A stretch of DNA of 64,000 bases from Planctomycetota bacterium. GTDB taxonomy: Bacteria > Planctomycetota > Planctomycetia > Pirellulales > Pirellulaceae. The translations under genes were made by a program, and so were the position numbers. The first letter of the stretch is position 1, and each line of letters starts with the position of its first letter. Location: assembly GCA_029259935.1 (NCBI GenBank), contig JAJDEH010000009.1, positions 1 through 64,000 of the forward strand, in the 5' to 3' direction. A model generated the notes under the pieces. It saw nothing but the letters and a program-made list of their open reading frames with translations, had not been told where the DNA came from and ran no database searches. This document shows positions 44,636 to 55,197 of the stretch, in pieces.

Positions 44636-46801
44636 GTGAATCAAATAGATCTTATCGCCACGTGTGCTTTCGGTTTGGAAGCGGTCGTTAAACGCGAACT
44701 CGAGGCACTGGGTTATGAACCGCGGACGGCGCGCCCCGGACGCATCTTGTTTCGCGGCGACGCGACCGCCATCTGTCGGGCGAATCTGCATTTGCGCTGC
44801 GCCGAGCGGGTACTCATCTGTTTAGGTCAATTCAATGCGCGTGACTTTGGCGAGTTGTTCGACCAGACGCATGCCTTGCCGTGGCACGAGTGGATTCCGC
44901 CCGACGGCAACTTTCCCGTTAACGGCAAATCGATCCATTCGCAGCTCTCCAGCGTGCCGGCTTGCCAGCGGATGGTCAAAAAGGCGATTGTCGAAAAGCT
45001 GCGAAAGGCCCATGAGGTCAGCGATCTCAACGAGACGGGAGCGCATTATTCCGTCGAAGTCGCGTTGCTCAAGGACGAAGCAATGCTGACGGTTGATACG
45101 ACGGGTGAAGGGTTGCACAAGCGCGGATATCGGCCACTGACCGGTGCCGCGCCGCTACGGGAAACATTGGCCGCCGCGCTGGTGATGCTCAGCTTCTGGA
45201 AACCGGATCGGCCGCTGATTGATCCATTCTGTGGCACGGGGACGATCCCGATCGAGGCCGCCTTGATCGGGCGCAACATCGCTCCCGGTCTGAATCGCGG
45301 CTTCACCGCCGAAACGTGGCCGACAAGCAACGCCGCGGATTGGCAACAACTTCGCGACGCGGCACGCGAGCAGATTGTTCCCCAGTTGCCCGAACGGATT
45401 CTGGCCACCGATATCGATGAGCACGCATTGAAACTAGCAAGGCAACACGCCGAAAACGCCGGCGTCGCGGATGATATCCACTTTCAGCAGCGGGCTTTCT
45501 TGGAACTGACCAGCAAGCGGCAATACGGCTGTGTCATCTGCAACCCGCCGTACGGCCATCGCATCGGCGACCAGCAAGAAGTGGAAGAGTTGTACAAGAA
45601 CATGCCGCATGTGCTCCGCCGATTGCCGACATGGTCGCATTACATTCTGACGGCGCAGCCAGACTTCGAACGCATCCTCGGCCAGCGGGCGGATCGCCGT
45701 CGCAAGCTGTACAACGGGCGGATCGAATGCCAGTACTATCAGTTTCATGGTCCGAAGCCGGGGGCAACCGAAAAGGCCGCCGTCGAGTCCAGCGACGCCC
45801 CCGCTGACAAAATCCCACCGGCACAGTCATCAGAACCTGTTTTCGGCGGCCTCGATCAATCGGCCGATCGGCAAGCGATTGAGTTCCGCAATCGGTTGAC
45901 GAAACGGGCCCGGCATCTCCGGCGCTGGCCCGGCCGAGGCATTACCTGCTACCGACTTTACGAACTGGATGTTCCCGGTGTACCGCTTGTTGTCGACCGC
46001 TATGAAGATCGCTTGCACATCGCCGAGTTCAACCGGCCCCACGAACGGACTCCCGCCCAACACGCCGACTGGCTCGATTTGATGAAAAAGACAGCGGCCG
46101 AGGTCATGCAGATTCACCCCTCGAACGTGTACATGAAGTTCCGCGACCGGCAGCGGGGATTATCGCAGTACGAGCGGCGCGGATCCGATGGCAGCATCAT
46201 GGTCGTGCACGAAGGCGGCTTGAAGTTTCAGGTGAATCTCTCGGACTATCTTGATACGGGCCTGTTTTTGGATCATCGCATCACACGAGAAATGTTTCGC
46301 GAAGCGGCGGCCGGCAAGCACGTTCTCAACCTGTTCGGCTACACGGGCAGCTTTACCGTCTACGCGGCCGCCGGTGGAGCGAAGTCAACGACGACGGTCG
46401 ACTCCTCGAACACGTACCTCGAATGGGCGCGGGAGAATCTGCGGCTCAACGATCTCGACCTGCCCCAGCATCAACGGGTGCGAGCCGATGCGCTCGATTA
46501 CTTGAATAACCTGAGCCCGGATACGGTTTTCGATCTGGCCATCGTCGACCCGCCCACTTTCTCCAACAGCAAGGATTTCGACCAGGACTGGGAAGTGCAA
46601 AGAGACCACGTCGAGCTGTTAACCAAACTCTCCCGCCACATCACGCCCGGCGGAGTCGTCTTCTTTTCCACCAACTTCCGCCGCTTCAAACTGGCGGAAA
46701 GCGAACTTGGGATGTTTCAGATTCGAGAAATCAGTAGTCAGACGATCCCGCCCGACTTTCGCAATCGACGTATCCATCGATGTTGGCGATTAACTTTGTG
46801 A
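44636..46801 (+). CDS. rlmL: Bifunctional 23S rRNA methyltransferase RlmKL
   Basis: A 721-residue fusion enzyme that methylates 23S rRNA at G2445 (N2, RlmL half) and G2069 (N7, RlmK half) in the E. coli numbering. Start is GTG at 44636. The N-terminal THUMP domain ('MNQIDLIATCAFGLEAVVKRELEALGY') precedes the RlmL part with 'DPFCGTGTIPIEAALIGRNIAPG' and 'CVICNPPYGHRIGD'. The RlmK part begins near residue 415 ('RLTKRARHLRRWPGR'), with 'VLNLFGYTGSFTVYAAAGGAKSTTTVDSS' and 'LAIVDPPTFSNSKDFDQDW'. Both catalytic motifs (NPPY and DPPTFSNS) are intact. A short proline-rich linker of about 45 residues joins the halves. Confidence 0.94.
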   Translation: MNQIDLIATCAFGLEAVVKRELEALGYEPRTARPGRILFRGDATAICRANLHLRCAERVLICLGQFNARDFGELFDQTHALPWHEWIPPDGNFPVNGKSIHSQLSSVPACQRMVKKAIVEKLRKAHEVSDLNETGAHYSVEVALLKDEAMLTVDTTGEGLHKRGYRPLTGAAPLRETLAAALVMLSFWKPDRPLIDPFCGTGTIPIEAALIGRNIAPGLNRGFTAETWPTSNAADWQQLRDAAREQIVPQLPERILATDIDEHALKLARQHAENAGVADDIHFQQRAFLELTSKRQYGCVICNPPYGHRIGDQQEVEELYKNMPHVLRRLPTWSHYILTAQPDFERILGQRADRRRKLYNGRIECQYYQFHGPKPGATEKAAVESSDAPADKIPPAQSSEPVFGGLDQSADRQAIEFRNRLTKRARHLRRWPGRGITCYRLYELDVPGVPLVVDRYEDRLHIAEFNRPHERTPAQHADWLDLMKKTAAEVMQIHPSNVYMKFRDRQRGLSQYERRGSDGSIMVVHEGGLKFQVNLSDYLDTGLFLDHRITREMFREAAAGKHVLNLFGYTGSFTVYAAAGGAKSTTTVDSSNTYLEWARENLRLNDLDLPQHQRVRADALDYLNNLSPDTVFDLAIVDPPTFSNSKDFDQDWEVQRDHVELLTKLSRHITPGGVVFFSTNFRRFKLAESELGMFQIREISSQTIPPDFRNRRIHRCWRLTL

Positions 46802-46967
46802 GAATCGCCAGGAGAATTCGCAAGCGTCCCCTGGTCTGTTTCAATGTGCGGCTAGCCGGACTACAATGAGAGCTGTTGAAGCGACGTTCGATGGCTATCC
46901 AGCAGCCCGAGCAAACGCGTGCTTCAACGGGCCACAGGGGACGGTTTCAATTCTTGAGGAATGTCCC

Positions 46968-48614
46968 ATGCGCGCTGCACACGCCTTTCGCACTCTCTTG
47001 CTGTTGGTCTTATTCGTCACGAATATCTTGCAGGCCCAAGATGATCCGCCCAAGCCAGGCCAACCCAAGATACCGAAAATCGCCGACGAGCCCCGCACGG
47101 TCGACCCGGCAACGCTCATGCCCGCCAAGTTAGCAGCCGTGGCGACCGTCGACTTTTCAGATTCGTCGCTGCGCGAAGTTGTCGAGTGGCTGCGGACCGA
47201 GCAAGAGATCGTGGTGCTGGTGGACAAGAACCGTCTTTCTGAAATCGGAGTATTACCTAGCGAACCGATTTCGGATCGGCTTGACGACGCGCCGATCTAC
47301 TTGCTGCTCAATCGGCTCCGTTCTCTCGAATTGGCTTGGTACTATCAAGACGACATTTTGCATATTACTTCGGCGGACGTGGCCGAAGAACGATTGACGA
47401 CGGTGCCTTACAACGTCGGCGACCTGCTAGACGCCGGCTACGATTTAGACGGATTGGCTACGGTCATTCAAATCGCGATCGCCGCGGACACTTGGGAAGA
47501 AGTCGGCGGACCAGGAGTGTTGAGCTTTCTCGGCGATGTGATGTTCGTCCGCCAGGCGGATACGCAGCAGCGAGAACTTCAGGGGCTGTTGACCGCGCTG
47601 CGCAAGCATGCCCGCCAGACGTTCATTCTCGATCCACCTCAACACTTGGTGCTGCGGCAAAGCTTGCGGGAAAACGTTAGTGTAGATTTTCGCGACACGC
47701 CGCTGAAAAGCGCCATCGAACAGCTTGGCCAAGACGCAAAAGTCGACATTCGCTTAAACGTTCCGGCCTTACGCCGAATTCGCGTTCGTGAACGTGAACC
47801 GGTGACACTCAAGTTGACCGAGCGCAAGCTTGAAACCGTGCTGGAAGCGATCCTTCTACATCATGAACTGACCTGGATCCTACGGGATGGGGTAATGTGG
47901 ATCACGAGTCAAGACGAGGCTGACTCACTTCTTAAGTCGGCGGTCTACGACGTACGCGACTTGTGCCGCGACCACTCGGAATCCGACGCGCTCGCGGAAG
48001 CACTTATTTCACAGACCGAAGGTGGATGGGACGAGATGGGCGGCCCGGGCTCCCTGATTTTTGCGCGGCCCGGCGTGATGGTGGTCAGCCACCAGGAAAG
48101 CGTGCAAATGGAAGTACTTCAGTTGCTGGATACGTATCGCGCGGCGCTGCGCGCCTCGAAGCCGCGCGAGCGGAATGTTGTTGACCCGCAAGAGGTGATC
48201 ACGGTCTACTATCGCCTGCATGCCAACATGGCGGAGAATCTTGCGTCGCTGCTTCCCAACTTGGTCCAACCAGAATCTTGGAAAGCAGCAGCGCGGCCTG
48301 AAGCAAGCGGCGAAGTCACTCTGGCGGCTTCCCCGCCGGACCTGTTTAGCGATGAAGGACGACTTGTCCGATCCACATCATCCAGCGACCCGGCCAAGGC
48401 ACGATCCGTGGTCGTTTCAAGAGCCGTGTTAATCGTCCGCCAATCCCGCGCCAATCACGATGAAATCGCCAAAGTCATCCGCCGTCTCGAATCAGGCGAC
48501 TTGGTGGATCCCGTGGGCGGTGGAGGAGGAGGCGGATTCGGAGGATTCGGAGGCGGATTTTTGTCCATCTCACCGATGCCACTTCGCGCAACAAAGCATG
48601 GCAAGTCGGACTAA
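46968..48614 (+). CDS. Secreted STN-domain repeat protein (secretin/TonB short N-terminal type)
   Basis: A 548-residue protein. The ATG at 46968 has GAGGA seven bases upstream and starts a signal peptide (HAFRTLLLLVLFVTNILQAQ). Two copies of the same unit are visible: an STN-like fold ('VDFSDSSLREVVEWLRTEQEIVVLVDKN' and 'VDFRDTPLKSAIEQLGQDAKVDIRLNV') followed by a 'YNV/YDVRDL...GGPG(V/S)L...' segment, which appears as 'EEVGGPGVLSFLGDVMFVRQ' and 'DEMGGPGSLIFARPGVMVVSH'. It ends in a Gly-rich stretch (GGGGGGGFGGFGGGF). STN domains occur in secretin and TonB-receptor ends; here no secretin pore domain follows. It may serve as a periplasmic adaptor. Confidence 0.7.
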   Translation: MRAAHAFRTLLLLVLFVTNILQAQDDPPKPGQPKIPKIADEPRTVDPATLMPAKLAAVATVDFSDSSLREVVEWLRTEQEIVVLVDKNRLSEIGVLPSEPISDRLDDAPIYLLLNRLRSLELAWYYQDDILHITSADVAEERLTTVPYNVGDLLDAGYDLDGLATVIQIAIAADTWEEVGGPGVLSFLGDVMFVRQADTQQRELQGLLTALRKHARQTFILDPPQHLVLRQSLRENVSVDFRDTPLKSAIEQLGQDAKVDIRLNVPALRRIRVREREPVTLKLTERKLETVLEAILLHHELTWILRDGVMWITSQDEADSLLKSAVYDVRDLCRDHSESDALAEALISQTEGGWDEMGGPGSLIFARPGVMVVSHQESVQMEVLQLLDTYRAALRASKPRERNVVDPQEVITVYYRLHANMAENLASLLPNLVQPESWKAAARPEASGEVTLAASPPDLFSDEGRLVRSTSSSDPAKARSVVVSRAVLIVRQSRANHDEIAKVIRRLESGDLVDPVGGGGGGGFGGFGGGFLSISPMPLRATKHGKSD

Positions 48615-48632
48615 CGAATGGCTCAAGAATGG

Positions 48633-51467
48633 TCACTTCACCACAAAATTCACCAATCGACCGGGAACGACAATTAGCTTAACGACTTGCTTGCCATCGA
48701 GATCCTTGGCGATCTTCTCGTCGGCGCGGGCGGCGGCTTCCAGATCGTCTTTGCCAATGTCTTTTGCTACTTGGATTTTCGTGCGCAGTTTTCCGTTCAA
48801 TTGCACGGGTATCTCAATCGTGTCTTCCTGTGTCAGCGCATCATCGAATTGCGGCCAGGGCTCGTAGGCCAGTGTGTTGGGTTTTCCAACCAGTTCCCAC
48901 AATTCTTCGCAAAGATGCGGCGCCATCGGCGACAGCAGCAGCACGAATTGCTGCATCGCCATTTTGGGCCGCGTCGACTCTTTGTTGAAGAAGTTAACGA
49001 ACTCCATCATCCGCGCGATCGCCGTGTTGAAGGCCATCCTTTCGAGATCCGCGGTGACGACCTTGATCGTTTTGTGCAGAAAGCGGTTTTGCTCGTCGGT
49101 GGGCGGAACGTCTTGGACAGCGGCGTTGAGTATCAGTTCTTCGGCCTGATGATCGATGATCATCCGCCAGACTCGATCCAGAAACTTGCGGACTCCATCG
49201 ACGCCCTTCATGCTCCAGGCGATGCTGTCTTCCAGCGGGCCCATAAACATCTCGTACAGTCGCAGCGTATCCGCCCCGTAGTCGCCGACCACGTCGTCGG
49301 GATTGACGACATTGCCGCGGCTCTTGGACATTTTGTCTGAGCGCGTCGTCAGCGGGATCTCGGTGCCGGCGAGATACGTCTGGCCCTTGCGCTTTTCAAT
49401 CTCGTCTTCCTTGAGATCGACCGGTTCGTCGGAACCCGGCACCGCCTTGCGCAACAGGTAATTAACTTTGTCGTCCTTCTCGATTCGAGTCGCGTCGAAT
49501 TCTCTCTCGGCAACCGTGATCTGGTGTTGTTCAAACGTGTCGGACGAAACGTAGTACTGCGGCTCGCCGAGAATCATGCCTTGATTCACCAGCCGCTGGA
49601 AAGGCTCGACCGTCGAGACGTGTCCCCGATCGTAGAGTACCTTGTGCCAGAAGCGAGCATACAGCAGATGCAGCACGGCATGCTCCGCGCCACCGACATA
49701 CAGATCGACCGGCATCCAAGCTTTTTCCTTTTCCGGGTCGATAAAGGCTTGATTGTTCTTGGGGTCGATATAGCGCAGATAATACCAACAAGAGCCGGCC
49801 CACTGCGGCATGGTGTTCGTTTCGCGGCGGTATCGTTTGCCGTCGAGTTCCTGATACAGCCATTCTTCCGGCGACTTGCCCAGCGGCGGTTCGGGCCGGC
49901 CGTGCGGCTTGTAGTCGTCGAGGTGCGGCAGATCGATCGGCAACTCCTCTTCGCTAACGGCTCGCAACATGCCGGTCGGATTTCCGTCGGCGTCCAGTTC
50001 ATGCAGAATGGGAAACGGCTCGCCCCAAAACCGCTGCCGGCTGAACAGCCAATCGCGCAGTTTGAAGTTAACCATGGCGCGTCCCAGCCCGCGCTCCTCA
50101 AGCCATTCGATGGTCTTCTTTTTCGCATCGGCAACGTGCAGCCCGTCCAAGAACTGGCTGTTCATCGCCGGGCCGTCGCCAGTAAAAGCCTTACCGTCAA
50201 AGTCCTCGGGCGGTTTGACCGTGCGAATGATCGGCAGCTCGAACGTTTCAGCGAACTCCCAGTCGCGTTCATCTTGACCGGGCACGGCCATGATCGCGCC
50301 GGTTCCGTAACTGATCAGCACATAATCGGCGATCCAGATCGGAATCGACGTACCATTGACCGGATTGATCGCATACGAACCGGTAAAGACACCTGTCTTC
50401 TCTTTGGCCAGTTCGGTGCGGTCCAGGTCGCTTTTGGAGGCGGCCGTTTCGCAGTACTTTTTTACCGCTTGCGCATTGTCCTCGGTTGTCAGCCGCGCGA
50501 CGAACGGATGTTCCGGAGCAACCACCATGTAAGTCGCGCCGAACAACGTATCGGGCCGAGTGGTGTAGATGCGCAGCACGTTGTCGCCCGGTTTGCGAGG
50601 CAGTGCCTTTGATTTTCGCTCGGTAGTCCAAGCTTCGTACTTCCCCTGCGGACCGATAAAGAAGTCGACGTCGGCTCCGGTACTGCGTCCGATCCATTCT
50701 CGCTGCATGGTCTTGATGCTGCCGGACCACTGGACCGTTTCCAGATCTTGCAGCAGTCGCTCGGCGTAGGCCGTAATGCGCAGCATCCACTGCCGCAGAG
50801 GAATTCGCTGAACAGGATGGTCACCGCGCTCGCTTTTACCGTCGATCACTTCTTCGTTGGCCAGCACCGTTCCCAGCGCCGGGCACCAATTCACCAGCGC
50901 GTCGGATTGATAAGCCAGGCGATGCTCGTCTTGATATTGGCGAATGGCCTCTTCACCTTCGGCACGGATGTCGTCGGGAATTGGCAGTTCGCTAATCGGC
51001 CGTCCTTTCTGCTGCTGTTCGTCGTACCAGGTATCGAACAATTGCAGAAAGATCCACTGCGTCCAGCGGAAGTAGTCGACGTCGGTGGTGGCAACTTCGC
51101 GGTCCCAGTCGTAACTAAGACCGAGCATCTTCATTTGCCGGCGAAAGTTGGCGATGTTCTTTTCCGTCGATTCGCGAGGCGGCGTGTTGGTCTTGATGGC
51201 GTGCTCTTCGGCGGGCAGTCCAAAGGCATCAAAGCCCATCGGATGCAGCACGCTCTTGCCTCGCATCCGCTCGAAGCGGCAGACGATGTCGGTGGCGGTA
51301 TAGCCTTCCGGGTGGCCGACGTGTAGTCCATCGCCGCTGGGATACGGGAACATATCCAGGATGTAAAGCTTTTCACCCTCGGGAAGATCGGGAGCGCGAA
51401 AGGTCTTGTTCTCTTCCCAGAATTTCTGCCATTTGGGCTCGATGGTGGCCGGATTGTATCGGGGCAT
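48633..51467 (-). CDS. leuS: Leucyl-tRNA synthetase
   Basis: A 944-residue class I synthetase that charges tRNA-Leu. The HIGH motif is HVGH in '[19 protein letters not shown]'. A large CP1 editing domain includes '[23 protein letters not shown]', the threonine-rich pocket that hydrolyses mis-charged tRNA. KMSKS is intact in '[19 protein letters not shown]'. The C-terminus ('[17 protein letters not shown]') is the usual leuS end. Length is somewhat greater than the 860-880 residues common in bacteria, owing to inserts typical of planctomycetes. It converges with the STN gene with 18 bases between. Confidence 0.97.
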   Translation of the reverse strand: MPRYNPATIEPKWQKFWEENKTFRAPDLPEGEKLYILDMFPYPSGDGLHVGHPEGYTATDIVCRFERMRGKSVLHPMGFDAFGLPAEEHAIKTNTPPRESTEKNIANFRRQMKMLGLSYDWDREVATTDVDYFRWTQWIFLQLFDTWYDEQQQKGRPISELPIPDDIRAEGEEAIRQYQDEHRLAYQSDALVNWCPALGTVLANEEVIDGKSERGDHPVQRIPLRQWMLRITAYAERLLQDLETVQWSGSIKTMQREWIGRSTGADVDFFIGPQGKYEAWTTERKSKALPRKPGDNVLRIYTTRPDTLFGATYMVVAPEHPFVARLTTEDNAQAVKKYCETAASKSDLDRTELAKEKTGVFTGSYAINPVNGTSIPIWIADYVLISYGTGAIMAVPGQDERDWEFAETFELPIIRTVKPPEDFDGKAFTGDGPAMNSQFLDGLHVADAKKKTIEWLEERGLGRAMVNFKLRDWLFSRQRFWGEPFPILHELDADGNPTGMLRAVSEEELPIDLPHLDDYKPHGRPEPPLGKSPEEWLYQELDGKRYRRETNTMPQWAGSCWYYLRYIDPKNNQAFIDPEKEKAWMPVDLYVGGAEHAVLHLLYARFWHKVLYDRGHVSTVEPFQRLVNQGMILGEPQYYVSSDTFEQHQITVAEREFDATRIEKDDKVNYLLRKAVPGSDEPVDLKEDEIEKRKGQTYLAGTEIPLTTRSDKMSKSRGNVVNPDDVVGDYGADTLRLYEMFMGPLEDSIAWSMKGVDGVRKFLDRVWRMIIDHQAEELILNAAVQDVPPTDEQNRFLHKTIKVVTADLERMAFNTAIARMMEFVNFFNKESTRPKMAMQQFVLLLSPMAPHLCEELWELVGKPNTLAYEPWPQFDDALTQEDTIEIPVQLNGKLRTKIQVAKDIGKDDLEAAARADEKIAKDLDGKQVVKLIVVPGRLVNFVVK

Positions 51468-51602
51468 GCCGTCTTTCCGAGGCTGTGGATCGTGATTCGG
51501 TGGTAGGATTCGCGGCGGCCCTAGGAGCCACCATCGACGTGATTTTACGCCGATCCCCTATACGATACGAGGCGGGACGACGGCGATTAGTTCGCGGCCA
51601 AT

Positions 51603-51625
51603 GGTCGCTTTCGGCGAAAGTGACC
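51603..51625. repeat. Dispersed palindrome, second copy
   Basis: GGTCGCTTTC (51603-51612) pairs with GAAAGTGACC (51616-51625) around GGC, with one G/T mismatch that would be a wobble in RNA. It is the same element as at 513-537, located just downstream of the YhaN-like gene end and upstream of leuS. Confidence 0.6.
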
Positions 51626-54600
51626 TACTTTGCTCGACGCAATGTGTCGGCCAGCTCCGAGGCTTGAGGCAGTTCGGTAATCGACTGGCTCGGCCGCATT
51701 TCGGTATACAGGTCAACGACCCGCTGATGGCACGTTAAGAAAATGATCTGCACTTGCTCGGACACTTGCTGCAACACTTCCAAAGTCTGCCGAGCCCGCG
51801 CGTCGTCGAAATTGACCAGCACATCGTCCATCACCAGCGGCAGCGGTTCGCTTTCTCGACAATAGTGCAGAATGTAAGCCAACCGAATCGCCAAGTAGAG
51901 CTGCTCGCGCGTGCCGGTACTCAGTTGCGTTGGTTCCTTCACGTGGCCATCATGCTGGACCACTTGCAACGTGCCTTGCTTGTCAAGCTTGCGCTGAATG
52001 GAAACATAGCGGCCCTGCGTCATCTGGTTCAGAATCTTGGCCACGTCGGCCAGCATTTTTGGCTGATGTTCTTGTTCAAACTTTTGGATGGCGTTTTTTA
52101 GTAGCAACCGTGCCATCACCAGCGGTGCCCAGCGATCGACGGCCGATCGCAGTTGGCTGTATTGAGTTTGTAAATCGGCCGAAAGGTCGGCCGCCTTGCT
52201 TGCGCCGCTCAACGTTTCCAGCCGTTCCGATTCCAGGGCCGCGGCGCGCAGCGCTTGCGTGTAATCGGCGTGGACGGACTTGATGTGTTCCGCCAGTTGG
52301 CCGCGTTTGGCGGCAATCGCGTTTTCGTCGAATTCATCCAACTCCGACTGGAACGCCGCGTCATCTTCGCTTCCGCAAATCAGCGCGATCTCGCGTTGGG
52401 ATTGCTCTTTGACGGCGATCACTGTTTGCCGCCGCTGCTCTCGTTCGGCGAGCTGCAGAAACTGCTCTTCGTCGTTGGTCTTGGCACACTCCATCAGCTC
52501 GTCGAGCCGTTGGCGAATTTCGCCGCCTTGCGTTTTTCGAACCTTGATTCGGTCTTCGAGTTTCGTCTGTTCTTGTTGCAGTCGCTGCCGGTCCCGCTCG
52601 GCTTGCTTGGCTTCTTCCAACCACTGGTTCAGTTCGACAATCGCGTTTTCCGCCGGCATCAGCAACAGTTCGCTGGCCAGCGTGTCGCATAGACCGCGTA
52701 CCTTCAACTCAAATTCGCTAAGCTCGCCCTGCATCTGCCCGATGCGCTGATCGAGCGATTCGGCCTGTTCGTACTCACGCTGTGCTTCACCGAGCGAGTT
52801 GACGACCTTCGTCGCCAGCGCAATGTCCCAACCGTCGGGATAGCCACATTCGGTCAGCAGTCCCTTCCAACCCTGTTGCCAAGCCTCTCTCTGGCCGGAC
52901 AATTGCGAGAGCTCTTGCTCGAGCGCAGCCAACTCCTTCATTTTGCGAGAAAGTTCCGACTGGAGTGTTTCCCGCTGAGCGGCGAGGTCTCGCATTTTGT
53001 TCGCCCGCCGCCGCGCCGCCTGCAACAGTTCTTCGCCGGGACCTTCGAAGTCGCCTATTGCCTGCTGAAGCTCGGCTTCAAATTTCCGGGCCTGGTTTTC
53101 CAAATCGGCAATTTTCTGCTCGACGAATGTCAGATGCTCGCGACGTTCGCACAGTTCCGCGTAGGATCGCAGCCAATCCTGCATGGCATCGGGTGCCAAC
53201 GGGCGCAACTTGCAATCAGTCCAATGGTCCTGCCACTCTTGTTCCAACGCGGTATCGCGGCATCGTGCGGACTTGAGCCGCGTCGACGCGTCGCGCACAG
53301 CGTGTTCCAGCTTCGCCTGTTCTTCCCGCAGTTGCTCTTGCTTGGCAATCGACTCGGCGTTTTCAAACCGCTGATCCGCCATCTCATCCGTAAGCGATTG
53401 CAGCCGATCAAAAACGCTCAGCAAATGACCCCGCGGGTCTTTTGCCGCCGAGTGCGAGTCGGATAGGGATACCATCTCCGTTGGCAGCGAATCTTGCCAG
53501 TCGCGAATCTCGTCGTCACTGACCGCCTCGGCTTCCACCAACAATCGGCGTAACAGGTTCCACGCCTGATCGCGCTGCATTCGCGCCGCGAACAACTTTT
53601 GCTTCGTGGGGATTGCGGAATTGTCAGCATCGCGATCCACCGACGCACGCTGTTTTTCAAGTTCCCGCTCGACTTGCTGAAGGGCCCGCGACGTTCGATC
53701 CACCTCCTTCTCGGTCTCGCCGAAGCGACGGCGGAATTCGGCAACCGTCTTTTCCATCGGCACCGGCAGCGGTTCCGTGAGATCGCAGTCGCCTGTTAGC
53801 GGGCTTTGCAATTCCGCCGTTAGCGTTGTGATCCGGCGATCCGTTTGGGTGCGTTCGGCTACCAGCGTCGCCAGTTGTTCTTGCCATGCGGTGTACTGGT
53901 GCGAACGAGCAAGTGTCTTTTCCAAGACGTCGACCGATTCGATCACTTCGGCTTCGCCGTTCTTCGCCTGCAACGTTTCCATGTCGCGGGCCAGGCTTTG
54001 CTGTCGCGACTGAAGCTGTTCTTCGCGGCGACCCAGAGTTTGGTGCTCTTCTTTGGATCGTTCAAAAGCGTCGCGCTGGGCGAGGCTGGTTTTGAAGCGG
54101 CAAAGGTCCGCCAGATCCCAATCCGGATTGATCTTGTGAATCTTGGCGATCACAAGATCCTTGATCGTTTGCGACTCCTGCTTGCGGATGGGAATGTCAC
54201 GCCGAAAGCCGCGGATCTTATCGACTTGTTGCTGCAACTCGCGAAGCTGTTTCTCTCTTTCCAAAATCTCCGGGACTTGCTTGACATTTTCCAGTTGTTC
54301 GCATGCCGTTGCCAATTCTCGCTCGGCTGCTGCCAATTCGGCTTGAACCTCGTCACGACGCGCGACAAGCGTACGGTATTGGGCGGCACCGTCCTTGGGA
54401 AAGTCGCCCGCGGGCGGCAATTTTGTTAGTTCCTGTTCGGCCTTCAGCAACACTTTGGCCGGATCGGCGGCGTCGCACAGTTTCCTAAGTCGTTCGTCAT
54501 GCCCGCGCAGCTCGTCCAGTCGTGTTTGCAAACTCTGGACCTTGTCGTCCGCTTCGTGACTCGATGCGAGCAGTTGTTGATAGTCCTGCGGTTTGACGAG

Positions 54601-55197
54601 GCTTTCACGCAAGGCCTTGCCGGTTTCACGGATCTCGGACAGTTGCCGATTGATTGTCCGTTTCGTCGCCGTCGGCGAGAACAAACTTTCATGCTCGCTT
54701 TTCATGCCCTCCTGTAGCTGTTGAAAATTGGCCAAGCCTCCCAGGCCGCCGCCAAAAAGTGCTTCGGTCAAATTCGAATGCTGCAAGCTCTTTTCACCCG
54801 CGGACAACTCGGTAAGCGAGAATCCGAACAACTGTTCGTATAGATCCGGGCTGGCTCCGCCTAGGAGTGCCGAAAGATCCTCGGCGTTGATCTGGCGACC
54901 GCTTGATTCAATCTTCCCGACGACCGGATCCTTGCGGCCCTTGCGACGGCGGTATTGAGCCCGCTCGCCATCGGCCCATTCAACCGAGGCCGTGACCGCC
55001 ATTTCGCCGCCGTGCTTTTCCCAAGCGTAAGGATTACGCATCGGAAAACCGAACAGCACCTCGCGGACTAATTGCAACAGCGTCGATTTGCCGGCTTCGT
55101 TCGGACCATAAATCAGTTCGAATCCGTCGCCGCCAAATTCGAACCGCTGGCCCGAGAATACGCCGAAATGCTCGATGTCTAGCTCTAACAGCTTCAC
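51625..55197 (-). CDS. YhaN/SbcC-like SMC-type ATPase
   Basis: A 1190-residue coiled-coil ATPase. The GTG at 55197 overlaps the stop of the metallophosphoesterase gene (GTGA), giving the proper N-terminus 'MKLLELDIEHFGVFSGQRFEF'; the longest frame starts 18 residues earlier inside the upstream gene. Walker A is GPNEAGKST at 31-39. Long heptad-rich, Gln/Glu/Leu-rich helices follow from about 190 to 1000. The C-terminal half of the ATPase has the ABC signature-like 'LSTGTREQLYLAIRLAYI' and Walker B 'LPLVMDDVLVNFDDAR'. Together with the upstream nuclease it forms a YhaO-YhaN (SbcDC/Rad50-Mre11-type) DNA-repair pair. Confidence 0.9.
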   Translation of the reverse strand: MKLLELDIEHFGVFSGQRFEFGGDGFELIYGPNEAGKSTLLQLVREVLFGFPMRNPYAWEKHGGEMAVTASVEWADGERAQYRRRKGRKDPVVGKIESSGRQINAEDLSALLGGASPDLYEQLFGFSLTELSAGEKSLQHSNLTEALFGGGLGGLANFQQLQEGMKSEHESLFSPTATKRTINRQLSEIRETGKALRESLVKPQDYQQLLASSHEADDKVQSLQTRLDELRGHDERLRKLCDAADPAKVLLKAEQELTKLPPAGDFPKDGAAQYRTLVARRDEVQAELAAAERELATACEQLENVKQVPEILEREKQLRELQQQVDKIRGFRRDIPIRKQESQTIKDLVIAKIHKINPDWDLADLCRFKTSLAQRDAFERSKEEHQTLGRREEQLQSRQQSLARDMETLQAKNGEAEVIESVDVLEKTLARSHQYTAWQEQLATLVAERTQTDRRITTLTAELQSPLTGDCDLTEPLPVPMEKTVAEFRRRFGETEKEVDRTSRALQQVERELEKQRASVDRDADNSAIPTKQKLFAARMQRDQAWNLLRRLLVEAEAVSDDEIRDWQDSLPTEMVSLSDSHSAAKDPRGHLLSVFDRLQSLTDEMADQRFENAESIAKQEQLREEQAKLEHAVRDASTRLKSARCRDTALEQEWQDHWTDCKLRPLAPDAMQDWLRSYAELCERREHLTFVEQKIADLENQARKFEAELQQAIGDFEGPGEELLQAARRRANKMRDLAAQRETLQSELSRKMKELAALEQELSQLSGQREAWQQGWKGLLTECGYPDGWDIALATKVVNSLGEAQREYEQAESLDQRIGQMQGELSEFELKVRGLCDTLASELLLMPAENAIVELNQWLEEAKQAERDRQRLQQEQTKLEDRIKVRKTQGGEIRQRLDELMECAKTNDEEQFLQLAEREQRRQTVIAVKEQSQREIALICGSEDDAAFQSELDEFDENAIAAKRGQLAEHIKSVHADYTQALRAAALESERLETLSGASKAADLSADLQTQYSQLRSAVDRWAPLVMARLLLKNAIQKFEQEHQPKMLADVAKILNQMTQGRYVSIQRKLDKQGTLQVVQHDGHVKEPTQLSTGTREQLYLAIRLAYILHYCRESEPLPLVMDDVLVNFDDARARQTLEVLQQVSEQVQIIFLTCHQRVVDLYTEMRPSQSITELPQASELADTLRRAK

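Noticed and set aside
49524..50612. Plus-strand frame of 362 codons
   Set aside because: Antisense of leuS.
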